From Nitrospirales bacterium (lineage in GTDB: Bacteria; Nitrospirota; Nitrospiria; Nitrospirales; UBA8639), in assembly GCA_013817135.1 (NCBI GenBank), contig JACDDF010000023.1, forward strand, positions 1 to 12,202: a stretch of 12,202 bases of DNA, in the 5' to 3' direction. Shown piece by piece: positions 1-7,363 of this stretch. Position 1 is the first letter of the stretch; each line of letters starts with the position of its first letter. The position numbers and the translations under genes are program-made. The notes beneath the pieces are model-generated. The model worked only from the letters and a program-made list of their open reading frames with translations. It made no database searches and was not told where the DNA came from.

Positions 1-1253
1 GAAATGACTTCACGCTCAAAGGCATTGCGGGCTTCCCGGAGTGAGTCATAGTTGGTGCCCACGGCCAGGGAGGGCACCCCGCTTGGCGCCCGACCCTGGA
101 GAAACATCTCAACATCCGCCGCATCAATGACCGCCTTCGGCACCATAATTAATAATCGCTCAATCAAATTCCGGAGTTCCCGAATATTTCCCGGCCAATC
201 ATGCCGTTGCAACGCCTCCATGCCTTGCGGATTAAACTCTTTCGGTTTCATGCCCTGTTCTTCAGAATGCAATCGCAAAAAATGCTGTGCGAGTTCGGGG
301 ATATCGTCACGACGCTCCCTGAGAGTCGGAACTACAATCGGCAGAACATTTAACCGGTAATAGAGATCTTCACGGAAGGTCCCTTTTCCAATCTCTTCCG
401 ACAAATCTTTATTGGATGCGGCAATGACCCGGACCTGGACATTGATGAGTTTTGTTCCGCCAACCCGTGTAAATTGTTGCTCTTGAAGGGCACGCAACAC
501 TTTGGCTTGCGTGGCCAGACTCATGTCTCCAATTTCATCTAAAAACAAGGTTCCCCCGTCCGCCAGCTCGAACTTGCCACGTTTCATGGAGCTGGCGCCG
601 CTGAAGGACCCTTTTTCATGACCGAATAATTCACTCTCGATCAACGGTTCCGGAATGGCCGCGCAATTGATTTCCACAAAGGAACGATTATGCCGTGGGC
701 TCTGCAAATGAATCGCACGGGCGACAAGTTCCTTCCCTGTCCCATTTGCCCCGGCAATCAACACACGACTATTGGCTGGAGCCGCCATCGCAATCAGTTC
801 GCGCAGCCGCTCCATAGCCGGAGAAGACCCCACCAATTCAAATCGCCGCTCCACCTGAATCCTGAGATTCAGGTTTTCCTCTTCCAGCTTGCGTTGGTGC
901 AAGGCATTTCGCACCAAAATGGTGACTTTTTCTAAGTCTAAGGGCTTTTCTAAATAATCATAGGCGCCCAATTTTGTGGATTTGACGGCCGTTTCAATGG
1001 ATCCATGCCCGGACATCATCACGACTAAGATGTTGGGAAACTGGGTACGCAATCGCTTCAACGTCTCCAGCCCATCCATTTCAGGCATCCAGATATCCAA
1101 AATGACTAGGTCTGGAACCTCACTCCGGACAATCTTGAGCGCCTCCAGGCCGCTCTTCGCCACCAGTACTTGATAGCCTTCATCCTCAAGAATGCTGCTT
1201 AAGGTATTGAGAATGGCTGGTTCGTCATCAATTAGACAAATGGTCTCGGCCAC
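1..1253 (-). CDS. NtrX/NtrC-type sigma-54-dependent response regulator (3' end cut by window edge)
   Basis: Phosphorylation-dependent transcription activator that would remodel sigma-54 RNA polymerase by ATP hydrolysis in the cytoplasm. Seen: receiver domain at residues ~4-120 with acidic pair D9/D10, phospho-acceptor D53 (in a DIWMPEMDG stretch), S81 and K103; then an AAA+ domain with Walker A 168-175 (GANGTGKE), sigma-54 contact loop 215-220 (GSFSGA rather than GAFTGA) and Walker B 236-240 (LFLDE). 417 residues are present and the frame is still open at base 1, so the expected C-terminal Fis-type helix-turn-helix lies outside. The start is GTG at 1251-1253, chosen because a GGAGGT ribosome site (1260-1265) sits 6 nt upstream and the receiver domain begins immediately. 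It lies 102 nt downstream of the NtrY-like kinase on the same strand, which suggests a cognate pair. Family is clear; assignment to NtrX rather than another NtrC-family member rests on the kinase neighbour and the DIWMP motif. Confidence 0.93.
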   Translation of the reverse strand, partial: MAETICLIDDEPAILNTLSSILEDEGYQVLVAKSGLEALKIVRSEVPDLVILDIWMPEMDGLETLKRLRTQFPNILVVMMSGHGSIETAVKSTKLGAYDYLEKPLDLEKVTILVRNALHQRKLEEENLNLRIQVERRFELVGSSPAMERLRELIAMAAPANSRVLIAGANGTGKELVARAIHLQSPRHNRSFVEINCAAIPEPLIESELFGHEKGSFSGASSMKRGKFELADGGTLFLDEIGDMSLATQAKVLRALQEQQFTRVGGTKLINVQVRVIAASNKDLSEEIGKGTFREDLYYRLNVLPIVVPTLRERRDDIPELAQHFLRLHSEEQGMKPKEFNPQGMEALQRHDWPGNIRELRNLIERLLIMVPKAVIDAADVEMFLQGRAPSGVPSLAVGTNYDSLREARNAFEREVI

Positions 1254-1355
1254 AATACGACCTCCATCGGGTGTGTAATGAGTGGTCCCTCACGTGTGTC
1301 TCGCAAGACGACCCTTCCGGAGAAAAGACAGTCCAGCCACTGACGCTCCCCTCCC

Positions 1356-3674
1356 CTACAACGGCAATTCGAATGTCAATAACGCACCTTTGGGATGATG
1401 ATTCTCCGCATGAATGGTACCATTGTGATCGGAGATTATACGGTGCACAATCGCTAATCCCAACCCTGTTCCCGTTCGCTTTTTTGAAAAATACGGCACG
1501 AACAACATTTTGTGGTCATCCAGCTGAATACCTATCCCTTCATCTGCCACTCTCACCACGGCCCGATGCCGCCGCCAATCGCACTCCGTCGTCACCCAAA
1601 GACGGCCGTGATCATTCATGGCCTGAATCGCGTTATCGAATAAATTGACCAACACCCGGTGCATCTGCTCCGGATCACAATTCAGGGCCGGAAGGCCTTC
1701 ATCTAATTTGACAATAAATTCAATATCCCGATGAGCCCCCGTATAGAGGGAAATCACTTTCTCAATAATGTCATGAAGCGAAGTCTTCCGCATCTGAGGA
1801 AGCGGCATTCTGGCATATTTCGAAAACTCATCGACCATCCCCTTTAACCGTGTGACTTCGCTAATAATGATGCCGGTGGCTTGATCGAAAATTTCATCAA
1901 ACCCTGTAGATTTTTCAGCGTATTTTTTTCGCAATCGTTGGGCAGACAATTGAATCGGGGTTAACGGATTCTTAATTTCGTGAGCAATGCGTTGCGCTAC
2001 TTCCTGCCAGGCCGCAGTTTTCTGCGCCTTAATAAATTCGGTCCGATCTTCAAAGACAAACACAAAGCCCAGGTCCAAACCGGCCTCGTTCTGCATTCTG
2101 GAAATATTGAGGCCTACGGTCAAGAGGCGGCCATTGGGTGTTTCCATCTGGCCATCCATGGACACACTCTCCGTCTGTTCCTGGAGCATCTGGTCATAGG
2201 CTTTCTGAAACAATTGCAGATTGAAGGACTTGAACGCTTCATGGACCGGTCGTCCCCGCACATCGTCTCCCTTCACCCCCATAATCCGCTCTGCGGAGGG
2301 GTTAAAGGTAGAAATCAGACCAGCCATATCAATCGATAACACTCCGGCCGCAATGGTTTCCACCACCGCTTCGGTGTAGGCCCGACGTTGATCGATCTCC
2401 ACATTGGATCGTACAAGCGACATATTCACTTCTTCCAAACTGGATTTACTGGTACGCAGATCGGCCGTCATGCGATTAAACGACTGGACCAAGGTTCCGA
2501 TTTCATCCGTCGCCTTGACGTCGATATTCACATCCAAATTACCCCTGGCTACCGCTTCGGTTCCTTCAGCCAATCGTTGAATGGGAACCGTAATCCCTCG
2601 GGCCACATAAAATCCAAACCAGGTGGCGCCAAATAAAATCAGCACGGTTACCACGGCCACAAATAAATAGGCTCCACCCTTGATCGGATTTTTCATGGAT
2701 AGGATCTGCCGATATTCCTCGAATTGTTTGGCAATCCCATCCATTTTCATCACCAAGGCTTCCGGCACATAGGACGACACCACCACGACGCCAAACACCC
2801 GGTCAGTTTGACCATTTCCTCGAATCGGCGCCGCTGCCCGAATAAGTTTCCCCACCGGAGCTTCCTGGGCCGAAGACATGGGCTGACCCGTATCCAACAC
2901 ATGCAGCACCAGTTGCCCCACAGGAAGGCTCAACACCGCATCAGACAACTTGGGATCCATTATACGGGCCAAGGTTTCCATTTTTGGCGAAAACACCTCC
3001 ACGCCCGCTAGATGATATTCCTGTTGCATGCGGGCCATGATGGCTCGCAATAATTCCCGATGTTCCGGTTTTATAATATCTTCGCGGAAAATTTCCTTGC
3101 TAATGGCGCGCGCCGTATCGGCTGTCAGTGACTCTCGTTCCTCTTGATAGAGATGGGCGACTTCTTCCGAATCCCGTAAGACATGCATAATCTGATCATT
3201 AAACCACACGTCGATGACTTCGCTGATGACCCCACTGGCCACCAAAGCCAGCAGCACGGTGGGAATCAGCGCAAAGCCGATAAAGGCCGCGACCAACTTT
3301 GACCGGAACCCCTTCCCCATCAGCTTATGACGCTTTTCGAAAAAAGCCCGAATTAAATTTCGAGACAAAAGAAGGGTGAGCGCCACCAAGCCCACGCTAT
3401 CCAGGTACACCAAAAAAAGCACCAGGGCATAGCTGGGGCTCGGAAGAATCGAATCCGGTTGCAGGGGGCCTGATAAGCCATACCGCGCGTAATAGAGGGT
3501 GAGGGCCAGACAGGGTAGGAGTAAGACCAGCACAATCCAGACAGGCCTATAATGATGACGTTTCTGTTTCGATGAAGAACTGTGAGAGGGAATACCCGAC
3601 TCGATGGACACAGACGGTGGCCCAGTTCGAGGAAACTTCCGGGATTCAGTGACTGGTTCTGAGAGAAGGTTCAC
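1356..3674 (-). CDS. NtrY-like membrane sensor histidine kinase
   Basis: Inner-membrane histidine kinase, probable partner of the downstream NtrX-like regulator. Domains by eye over 772 residues: hydrophobic segments at ~45-63, 84-104 and 129-150, an extracytoplasmic sensing stretch ~155-330, a membrane segment ~335-357, HAMP ~358-410, PAS ~430-545, HisKA with phospho-acceptor H565 (HEIKNPLTP, typical of NtrY), and an ATPase domain with N box N677/N681, G1 box D711-G715 and G2 box 735-740 (GTGLGL). All catalytic motifs are intact. The N-terminal multi-pass layout followed by HAMP-PAS-HisKA is that of NtrY. The start is GTG at 3672-3674; there is no good Shine-Dalgarno in front of it, so the exact start is uncertain, but residues before the first membrane helix are few either way. 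The natural signal is unknown; in proteobacteria NtrYX is tied to nitrogen or redox state, which cannot be assumed here. Confidence 0.93.
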   Translation of the reverse strand: MNLLSEPVTESRKFPRTGPPSVSIESGIPSHSSSSKQKRHHYRPVWIVLVLLLPCLALTLYYARYGLSGPLQPDSILPSPSYALVLFLVYLDSVGLVALTLLLSRNLIRAFFEKRHKLMGKGFRSKLVAAFIGFALIPTVLLALVASGVISEVIDVWFNDQIMHVLRDSEEVAHLYQEERESLTADTARAISKEIFREDIIKPEHRELLRAIMARMQQEYHLAGVEVFSPKMETLARIMDPKLSDAVLSLPVGQLVLHVLDTGQPMSSAQEAPVGKLIRAAAPIRGNGQTDRVFGVVVVSSYVPEALVMKMDGIAKQFEEYRQILSMKNPIKGGAYLFVAVVTVLILFGATWFGFYVARGITVPIQRLAEGTEAVARGNLDVNIDVKATDEIGTLVQSFNRMTADLRTSKSSLEEVNMSLVRSNVEIDQRRAYTEAVVETIAAGVLSIDMAGLISTFNPSAERIMGVKGDDVRGRPVHEAFKSFNLQLFQKAYDQMLQEQTESVSMDGQMETPNGRLLTVGLNISRMQNEAGLDLGFVFVFEDRTEFIKAQKTAAWQEVAQRIAHEIKNPLTPIQLSAQRLRKKYAEKSTGFDEIFDQATGIIISEVTRLKGMVDEFSKYARMPLPQMRKTSLHDIIEKVISLYTGAHRDIEFIVKLDEGLPALNCDPEQMHRVLVNLFDNAIQAMNDHGRLWVTTECDWRRHRAVVRVADEGIGIQLDDHKMLFVPYFSKKRTGTGLGLAIVHRIISDHNGTIHAENHHPKGALLTFELPL

Positions 3675-3721
3675 GGCATGTCAGTCGGAGAATAACACCC
3701 AAGGGCCAGGCAACTATGATC

Positions 3722-3750
3722 ATTATTGATCAAGAACGGGAACTTCGCAA
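3722..3750 (-). promoter_or_regulatory. Putative sigma-70 promoter for the NtrY-like kinase, with TGATCA repeats
   Basis: On the minus strand TTGCGA (3745-3750) and AATAAT (3722-3727) are separated by 17 nt, giving 4/6 and 5/6 matches to -35 and -10. The -10 is overlapped by two copies of TGATCA (3717-3722 and 3727-3732) separated by TTAT, together forming a symmetrical block that could bind a regulator. It lies ~48 nt upstream of the GTG start. The 177 bp gap to the DUF1844 gene holds nothing else I recognise. Prediction by eye only. Confidence 0.35.
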
Positions 3751-3851
3751 GACGCGACCACATACCAACGTTCGATCTGCCTGTCTGCCTAAAGCCGAAA
3801 TGAGAAGCACTCGACTGGAAGTTTGTGGGAAGGAAGAGGGTTCGCCAGCAA

Positions 3852-4253
3852 TTAGGGAGAAACCATACTGCCCTTACCTGACGTTAAGCTGACATATTTC
3901 ATCCGCAGGGTGTAGAGCATATCTCCTAAGACGGACGCTTCTTCAGACGACAGATTCCCTTTGGTCTTCTCTTCCAGCAAGGATAAGATATCCACAATTT
4001 CCTTGGCTTGTGGAAGATTCATGGGAGGTGGGGGTTGTTGAGGATCCAAAGTCTCTCCCATCAGTATGAGAGAAGAGGTTCCGAGAGAGAAAACAAACGA
4101 TGAAAATGACAATGGAGGATGTGGGGCATGGGAGGACTCGGCGGAAGAAACCGGTTGCGCCGCTGGAGTCTTTGGCTCTGGGGGCGTGGAAGCCTCTGGC
4201 TCCGATCGCCCCCGTTTATCCCGAATTACGAACCCTTGTTCTTCCTCGCTCAT
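3852..4253 (-). CDS. DUF1844 family protein
   Basis: Small cytoplasmic protein of 133 residues. Residues 1-48 are charged and Pro/Ala-rich, beginning with the DKRG-type lead often found in this family; residues ~49-122 carry the DUF1844 pattern (SFSSFVFSLGTSSLILMGE, then NLPQAKEIVDIL, LLEEKTKGNLS, LYTLRMKYV). The family is found in Nitrospirota, Deltaproteobacteria-type lineages and Acidobacteria and has no established function. Start ATG at 4251-4253 is well supported by AGGAGGT (4259-4265) 5 nt upstream. It is transcribed away from mazG. The next gene on its strand, the kinase, is 177 bp further on and seems to have its own promoter, so joint transcription is uncertain. Confidence 0.85.
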   Translation of the reverse strand: MSEEEQGFVIRDKRGRSEPEASTPPEPKTPAAQPVSSAESSHAPHPPLSFSSFVFSLGTSSLILMGETLDPQQPPPPMNLPQAKEIVDILSLLEEKTKGNLSSEEASVLGDMLYTLRMKYVSLTSGKGSMVSP

Positions 4254-4316
4254 CGAACACCTCCTCTAGTGGGAAAACAGTAGCACTAACCAATGGGCTC
4301 TATCAAGAATCAAGGA

Positions 4317-4345
4317 CTTACACTGAGAAAGAAAACGGGTATAAT
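4317..4345 (+). promoter_or_regulatory. Sigma-70 promoter for mazG
   Basis: CTTACA (4317-4322, 4/6 to the -35 consensus) and a perfect TATAAT (4340-4345) are separated by exactly 17 nt. Transcription would start near 4352, giving a leader of ~29 nt before the ATG at 4381. This is the clearest promoter in the window and lies in the divergent gap between the DUF1844 gene and mazG. Confidence 0.6.
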
Positions 4346-4380
4346 GCCCTCGCGCCATACTCATATTTTTGGGAAGTTTC

Positions 4381-5301
4381 ATGTATCAACCATCCTCAGA
4401 ACCTTCTCCCTCCGCTCCTCCGACAAAATGTTTGTCAGATTTACAGGCAATCATGTCAAGATTGCGCGGACCGGACGGCTGCCCTTGGGACCGTGAACAA
4501 ACCAGCCAATCTTTAAAACCTCATCTTCTTGAGGAAGTGTATGAGGTGCTGGAGGCCATAGATACCGGGAAGCCTTCCGCCCTCAAGGAAGAATTAGGAG
4601 ACCTCTTACTTCAGATCGTGTTTCATACACAAATTGCCTCAGAACAGAACCAATTTTCATTCGATGATGTGGCCAACGGTTTAGCCGATAAACTCATTCG
4701 ACGCCACCCACACGTTTTCCAACAGACCACCGATCCTACTCCTATCACAACAGCACAAGATGTGAGCCGGCAATGGGATCAACTCAAACAACAAGAACAA
4801 GCCACTCAACCGGGACCTCAGTCACTTTTACAGGGGGTTCCCAAAATTGCTCCAGCGCTCCAGCGGGCCTTTCAAGTTCAAAAACGGGCATCTCGTGGAG
4901 GGTTTGATTGGGAGAGGATTGAGCCGGCTTTGGAAAAATTCCAAGAAGAATTGAATGAATTATATGCGGCCGTTGCCGAAAGTATTCCACGGTCTCCGGA
5001 AGGGACTCTTCGGCCACCGAACCTGCCGGTTCAACACACCATCGAAGAAGAGTTAGGCGATGCGTTCTTTGCGTTAGTTAATGTCTCCCGGTTCCTTCGA
5101 GTCAATCCTGAAGAGGCATTACGCCGCGCCACCAATAAATTTATCTCCAGGTTTCATTTCGTGGAATCACAAGCTACGTTGGAAGGGAAGGATCTTCGCG
5201 ACTATACACTTCCGCAGCTCGACAAATGGTGGGACGAAGCCAAACACCTGGAGCGTCAAGCTCCACAGACTTCCGAAAGCATCAAAGGAGCGAAAACGTG
5301 A
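4381..5301 (+). CDS. mazG: Nucleoside triphosphate pyrophosphohydrolase MazG (two-domain)
   Basis: Hydrolyses (d)NTPs to NMP and pyrophosphate, acting as a house-cleaning enzyme for non-canonical nucleotides and, in E. coli, on ppGpp pools. Protein of 306 residues with two MazG folds. The N-terminal domain has the lead motif RLRGPDGCPWD (27-37), metal residues E51/E52/E55 and E71/D74 (ELGD). The C-terminal domain has E189/E190/E193 and E224/D227 (ELGD), then the usual closing LPQLDKWWDEAK at 277-288. Length is close to the E. coli enzyme plus a ~20-residue N-terminal tail. I use ATG 4381 with a weak GGGAAG (4371-4376) upstream; an in-frame TTG at 4369 would add four residues, and both lie downstream of the promoter at 4317-4345. 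The stop overlaps the next gene's start by 4 bp. Confidence 0.95.
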   Translation: MYQPSSEPSPSAPPTKCLSDLQAIMSRLRGPDGCPWDREQTSQSLKPHLLEEVYEVLEAIDTGKPSALKEELGDLLLQIVFHTQIASEQNQFSFDDVANGLADKLIRRHPHVFQQTTDPTPITTAQDVSRQWDQLKQQEQATQPGPQSLLQGVPKIAPALQRAFQVQKRASRGGFDWERIEPALEKFQEELNELYAAVAESIPRSPEGTLRPPNLPVQHTIEEELGDAFFALVNVSRFLRVNPEEALRRATNKFISRFHFVESQATLEGKDLRDYTLPQLDKWWDEAKHLERQAPQTSESIKGAKT

Positions 5302-5933
5302 GCCAAGAGGAAGAAGAAGAACCGACAGAGGGTCGACGAGTAGGCATCCACCCCCTTATCGTGGTTTTTGGCGTCATTTTTGGTTTATGGCTGTTTGTCA
5401 CGTTGATCATCCCTAAATCGAAAAATCTACCCAACCAGGGAACCAGGGCGACCCCCGATACTCCGGTAAGCCTCCACAACAGCGTATCGACTGATCTCGT
5501 CCCCACATATGAGGCCACAGGAACCATGGCAGACATGAAAGCCATCACGATTCTCGTTCCCTCGGCCACCACAGATAGTCAGGTCGTCGCGCTGTTGCAA
5601 TATTTCCAAAAAGCCCGTCGGGAAAAATCGCTAGACACCCTTTTGCCCCCCACCACACCGGGAGACAAACTCGGTGAATTCGCCATTGCCGATATCTATA
5701 TTTTTTCGGATGTACAATACGGCGTGACCGAATCAGCCAAGGCCTTAGGCCGAGGGGCTCATGCCCCTGGAGAGTTTTATCCCAGCTCCATTCCGTACGA
5801 AGTGGCTATGGAAAATGTTCGCGGCCACTATGCGATTGACCTGTACAACAAAAACTCCCCAGAGCGTGCGTCCCTGGGATTCGGCGAAGACGACACCGGC
5901 GTCTATTCAAAACGCTATCAACGGGTCTTCTAA
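5298..5933 (+). CDS. Single-pass membrane protein of unknown function, coupled to mazG
   Basis: I do not recognise this 211-residue protein. Seen: an acidic N-terminus (a run of glutamates at 4-8), one hydrophobic segment at ~18-38 that would anchor it with the C-terminus outside the cytoplasm, a low-complexity Thr/Pro/Ser linker to ~90, and a mixed alpha/beta C-terminal domain. That domain contains FAIADIYIFSD, a serine/alanine-rich stretch and several tyrosines. No cysteine or recognisable catalytic motif is visible. The start is GTG 5298-5300, supported by AAAGGAG (5284-5290) 7 nt upstream and by the GTGA overlap with the mazG stop, which implies translational coupling; an upstream in-frame ATG at 5226 lies deep inside mazG and is unlikely. 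It is probably cotranscribed with mazG, but nothing ties it to nucleotide hydrolysis. Confidence 0.8.
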   Translation: MSQEEEEEPTEGRRVGIHPLIVVFGVIFGLWLFVTLIIPKSKNLPNQGTRATPDTPVSLHNSVSTDLVPTYEATGTMADMKAITILVPSATTDSQVVALLQYFQKARREKSLDTLLPPTTPGDKLGEFAIADIYIFSDVQYGVTESAKALGRGAHAPGEFYPSSIPYEVAMENVRGHYAIDLYNKNSPERASLGFGEDDTGVYSKRYQRVF

Positions 5934-5987
5934 CACAGTGATGCGCGAAGAGACGAAGGTTCTCTTACCTCCTCAAGCCCCTGACTC

Positions 5988-6404
5988 TCAGAGACCTGTC
6001 TTATCCTGGATAGACTTCCGCAGGACAGTCTGCTCTGCCTTCATCCACTCATCAAGCAGCCGAAACAGAGAAATGGAGTCATCGGCAAAAGGCCCTATCA
6101 TCACATCCCGTCGATCAGCCAGCAATCCATCCGCGTCAGCAATCTCAAGTTTTTTATCCGAAATTGCTCGTGAAAGGATTTGATTGATCCGAAGCTGTTG
6201 CCCAATCGATCCACCTGCGATGGCCAGGATCGATTTTTTCAAATAGTCCAGTTCCAGTTCAATCGAGACCTTCACTCTGACTCCCTGTGCGGTTGCCCAA
6301 TCAGGTCGTTGAATGGAATAATCGTAGGAAAAGGCTGGCTCGCGTGGCTCCCGAAATGGACCTATCACATTCAGGACAATTAAATCTGACGGCATAATTC
6401 GCAT
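5988..6404 (-). CDS. Conserved-looking hypothetical protein downstream of rhodanese
   Basis: Unrecognised soluble protein of 138 residues with no signal peptide, membrane helix or cysteine. The first half looks beta-rich (LIVLNVIGPF, then VRVKVSIELELDY) and the second half helical (IGQQLRINQILSRAIS, then SLFRLLDEWMKAEQ). Coding is supported by the length of the open frame, its place 24 nt behind the rhodanese gene on the same strand, and neighbouring convergent genes that leave this strand free. ATG at 6404 has GGGGA almost touching it; the in-frame ATG at 6395 has the same GGGGA about 9 nt upstream and may be the true start (135 residues). Function unknown. Confidence 0.65.
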   Translation of the reverse strand: MRIMPSDLIVLNVIGPFREPREPAFSYDYSIQRPDWATAQGVRVKVSIELELDYLKKSILAIAGGSIGQQLRINQILSRAISDKKLEIADADGLLADRRDVMIGPFADDSISLFRLLDEWMKAEQTVLRKSIQDKTGL

Positions 6405-6421
6405 TCCCCAAACGATGAATA

Positions 6422-6437
6422 ATTGGATCTATCCAAT
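6422..6437. repeat. Perfect inverted repeat over the rhodanese stop codon
   Basis: ATTGGAT (6422-6428) and ATCCAAT (6431-6437) form a 7-bp perfect palindrome with a 2-nt centre. It covers the stop codon of the rhodanese gene and lies just before the start of the next gene. A 2-nt RNA loop is too tight for the full stem, so if it matters it may be a protein-binding site or a slightly opened hairpin between the two cistrons. Confidence 0.35.
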
Positions 6438-7097
6438 AGAAGGTGAAGACACCCGTGATTTAGACGATATTTGAATGAGGGATCCACTCGAATCCCCTTC
6501 CATGGGTCCCGTCCACCCTTGTAATCCATTTTTCAAGAGGAAGACATTGGGATAATTCTGTCGACTCAGAAAATCGCAGGCCAGCCGACTCCGATCACCA
6601 CCTGCGCAATACACCAAGACATTATCGGATTCAATCGGGATTTCCGTCTGATACCGCATTTCTAAATCCTCAACAGGAATGAGTTTGGCTCCAGGAATTC
6701 GCTGCTTAGCATATTCCGCATTAGTGCGGACATCCAACACAAAAACATTCGATGAAAGGGAAGATTGCACCAGCCATTTGGCTGCATCAGCGCCCCCAAT
6801 CTCGTGATACAGTTGGCCATTTCTAATCAACGTATCGGAGACGCGTTGGCCTCGAGCCAATAGCGCCGTCTGGATGCGTAAAGGTTCTATGGCAGATTCA
6901 ATCTTTCCAGAAAGTGCGCCCACTTTCTGCTCAAGGGAATATTGCTCACGCTTCAGGCGTAATACCTCTTGATGAAGTCGCCGAACAGACCAGAGCGCGA
7001 CACTTGCGATACACAGACCGACGACTCCCCCTATGAATTCTAGACTATCCATCTGACCAATTTGTCCCTTTTTCGAAGAGACAGAGATCCTCTTCAT
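6429..7097 (-). CDS. Membrane-anchored rhodanese-like domain protein
   Basis: Protein of 222 residues: a membrane helix at ~20-38, a charged heptad-like coiled coil at ~40-75, and a C-terminal rhodanese fold at ~100-197. The fold shows DVR (122-124), active-site loop C164-AGGDRS and a closing NGLQGW (190-195). Rhodaneses transfer sulfane sulfur or act as sulfur or redox carriers through the loop cysteine, which is present here, so the domain could be catalytic. With a short N-terminus and positive charges after the helix, the rhodanese domain most likely faces the cytoplasm, but topology is not certain. The start is uncertain: ATG 7097 lacks a clear ribosome site, and the in-frame ATG at 7052 (residue 16) immediately before the helix is an equally good candidate. 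It is followed after 24 nt by the unknown protein at 5988-6404, and preceded by a structured leader. Confidence 0.85.
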   Translation of the reverse strand: MKRISVSSKKGQIGQMDSLEFIGGVVGLCIASVALWSVRRLHQEVLRLKREQYSLEQKVGALSGKIESAIEPLRIQTALLARGQRVSDTLIRNGQLYHEIGGADAAKWLVQSSLSSNVFVLDVRTNAEYAKQRIPGAKLIPVEDLEMRYQTEIPIESDNVLVYCAGGDRSRLACDFLSRQNYPNVFLLKNGLQGWTGPMEGDSSGSLIQISSKSRVSSPSIG

Positions 7098-7147
7098 TCA
7101 CGACACAACCATCCTTGGTCATTTATGGTCCCACCTGTCTTTAAGGT

Positions 7148-7199
7148 TTCGTACCCTCCAGGACGAATGTCTCCCAAATTTCTTTGGTGTAAGACATTC
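7148..7199 (-). promoter_or_regulatory. Two overlapping hairpins upstream of the rhodanese gene
   Basis: On the minus strand an outer 8-bp stem GAATGTCT/AGACATTC (7192-7199 with 7165-7172) encloses an inner 5-bp stem CCAAA/TTTGG (7183-7187 with 7174-7178) capped by a GAAA loop. A second stem TTCGT/ACGAA (7163-7167 with 7148-7152) overlaps the first by three bases, so the two cannot form fully together. No T-run follows, so neither is a standard terminator. It lies ~50-100 nt ahead of the rhodanese start and could be a leader element or an operator; I know no named riboswitch of this form. Confidence 0.45.
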
Positions 7200-7218
7200 T
7201 CGCTGTAGATGGATATGT

Positions 7219-7241
7219 AAAACAGAAAACCACTGTAGGAG

Positions 7242-7256
<15 letters not shown>
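7219..7256 (-). terminator. Probable Rho-independent terminator after tRNA-Pro
   Basis: On the minus strand CCACTG (7251-7256) pairs with CAGTGG (7230-7235) across a 15-nt loop and is followed at once by TTTTCTGTTTT (7219-7229). The 6-bp stem is modest but the U-rich tail is good. It would end the ald/tRNA-Pro transcript before the rhodanese gene. It overlaps and competes with the longer hairpin at 7246-7275. Confidence 0.5.
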
Positions 7257-7345
<89 letters not shown>

Positions 7346-7363
7346 ATCATTACGAAACTACTG

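Noticed and set aside
1271..1648. Plus-strand open frames opposite the kinase and regulator (also 52-360, 690-935, 1980-2636, 2724-3011)
   Set aside because: They are antisense to clearly conserved kinase and regulator domains and show low-complexity, His/Arg-rich shadow composition.
5226..5297. Upstream ATG for the mazG-coupled membrane protein
   Set aside because: It lies well inside mazG with no ribosome site; GTG 5298 has AAAGGAG at 7 nt and an overlap typical of coupled genes.
5948..5966. AAGAGA/TCTCTT inverted repeat in the convergent gap after the membrane protein
   Set aside because: Short AT-rich stem with no T-run on either strand; too weak to call a terminator.
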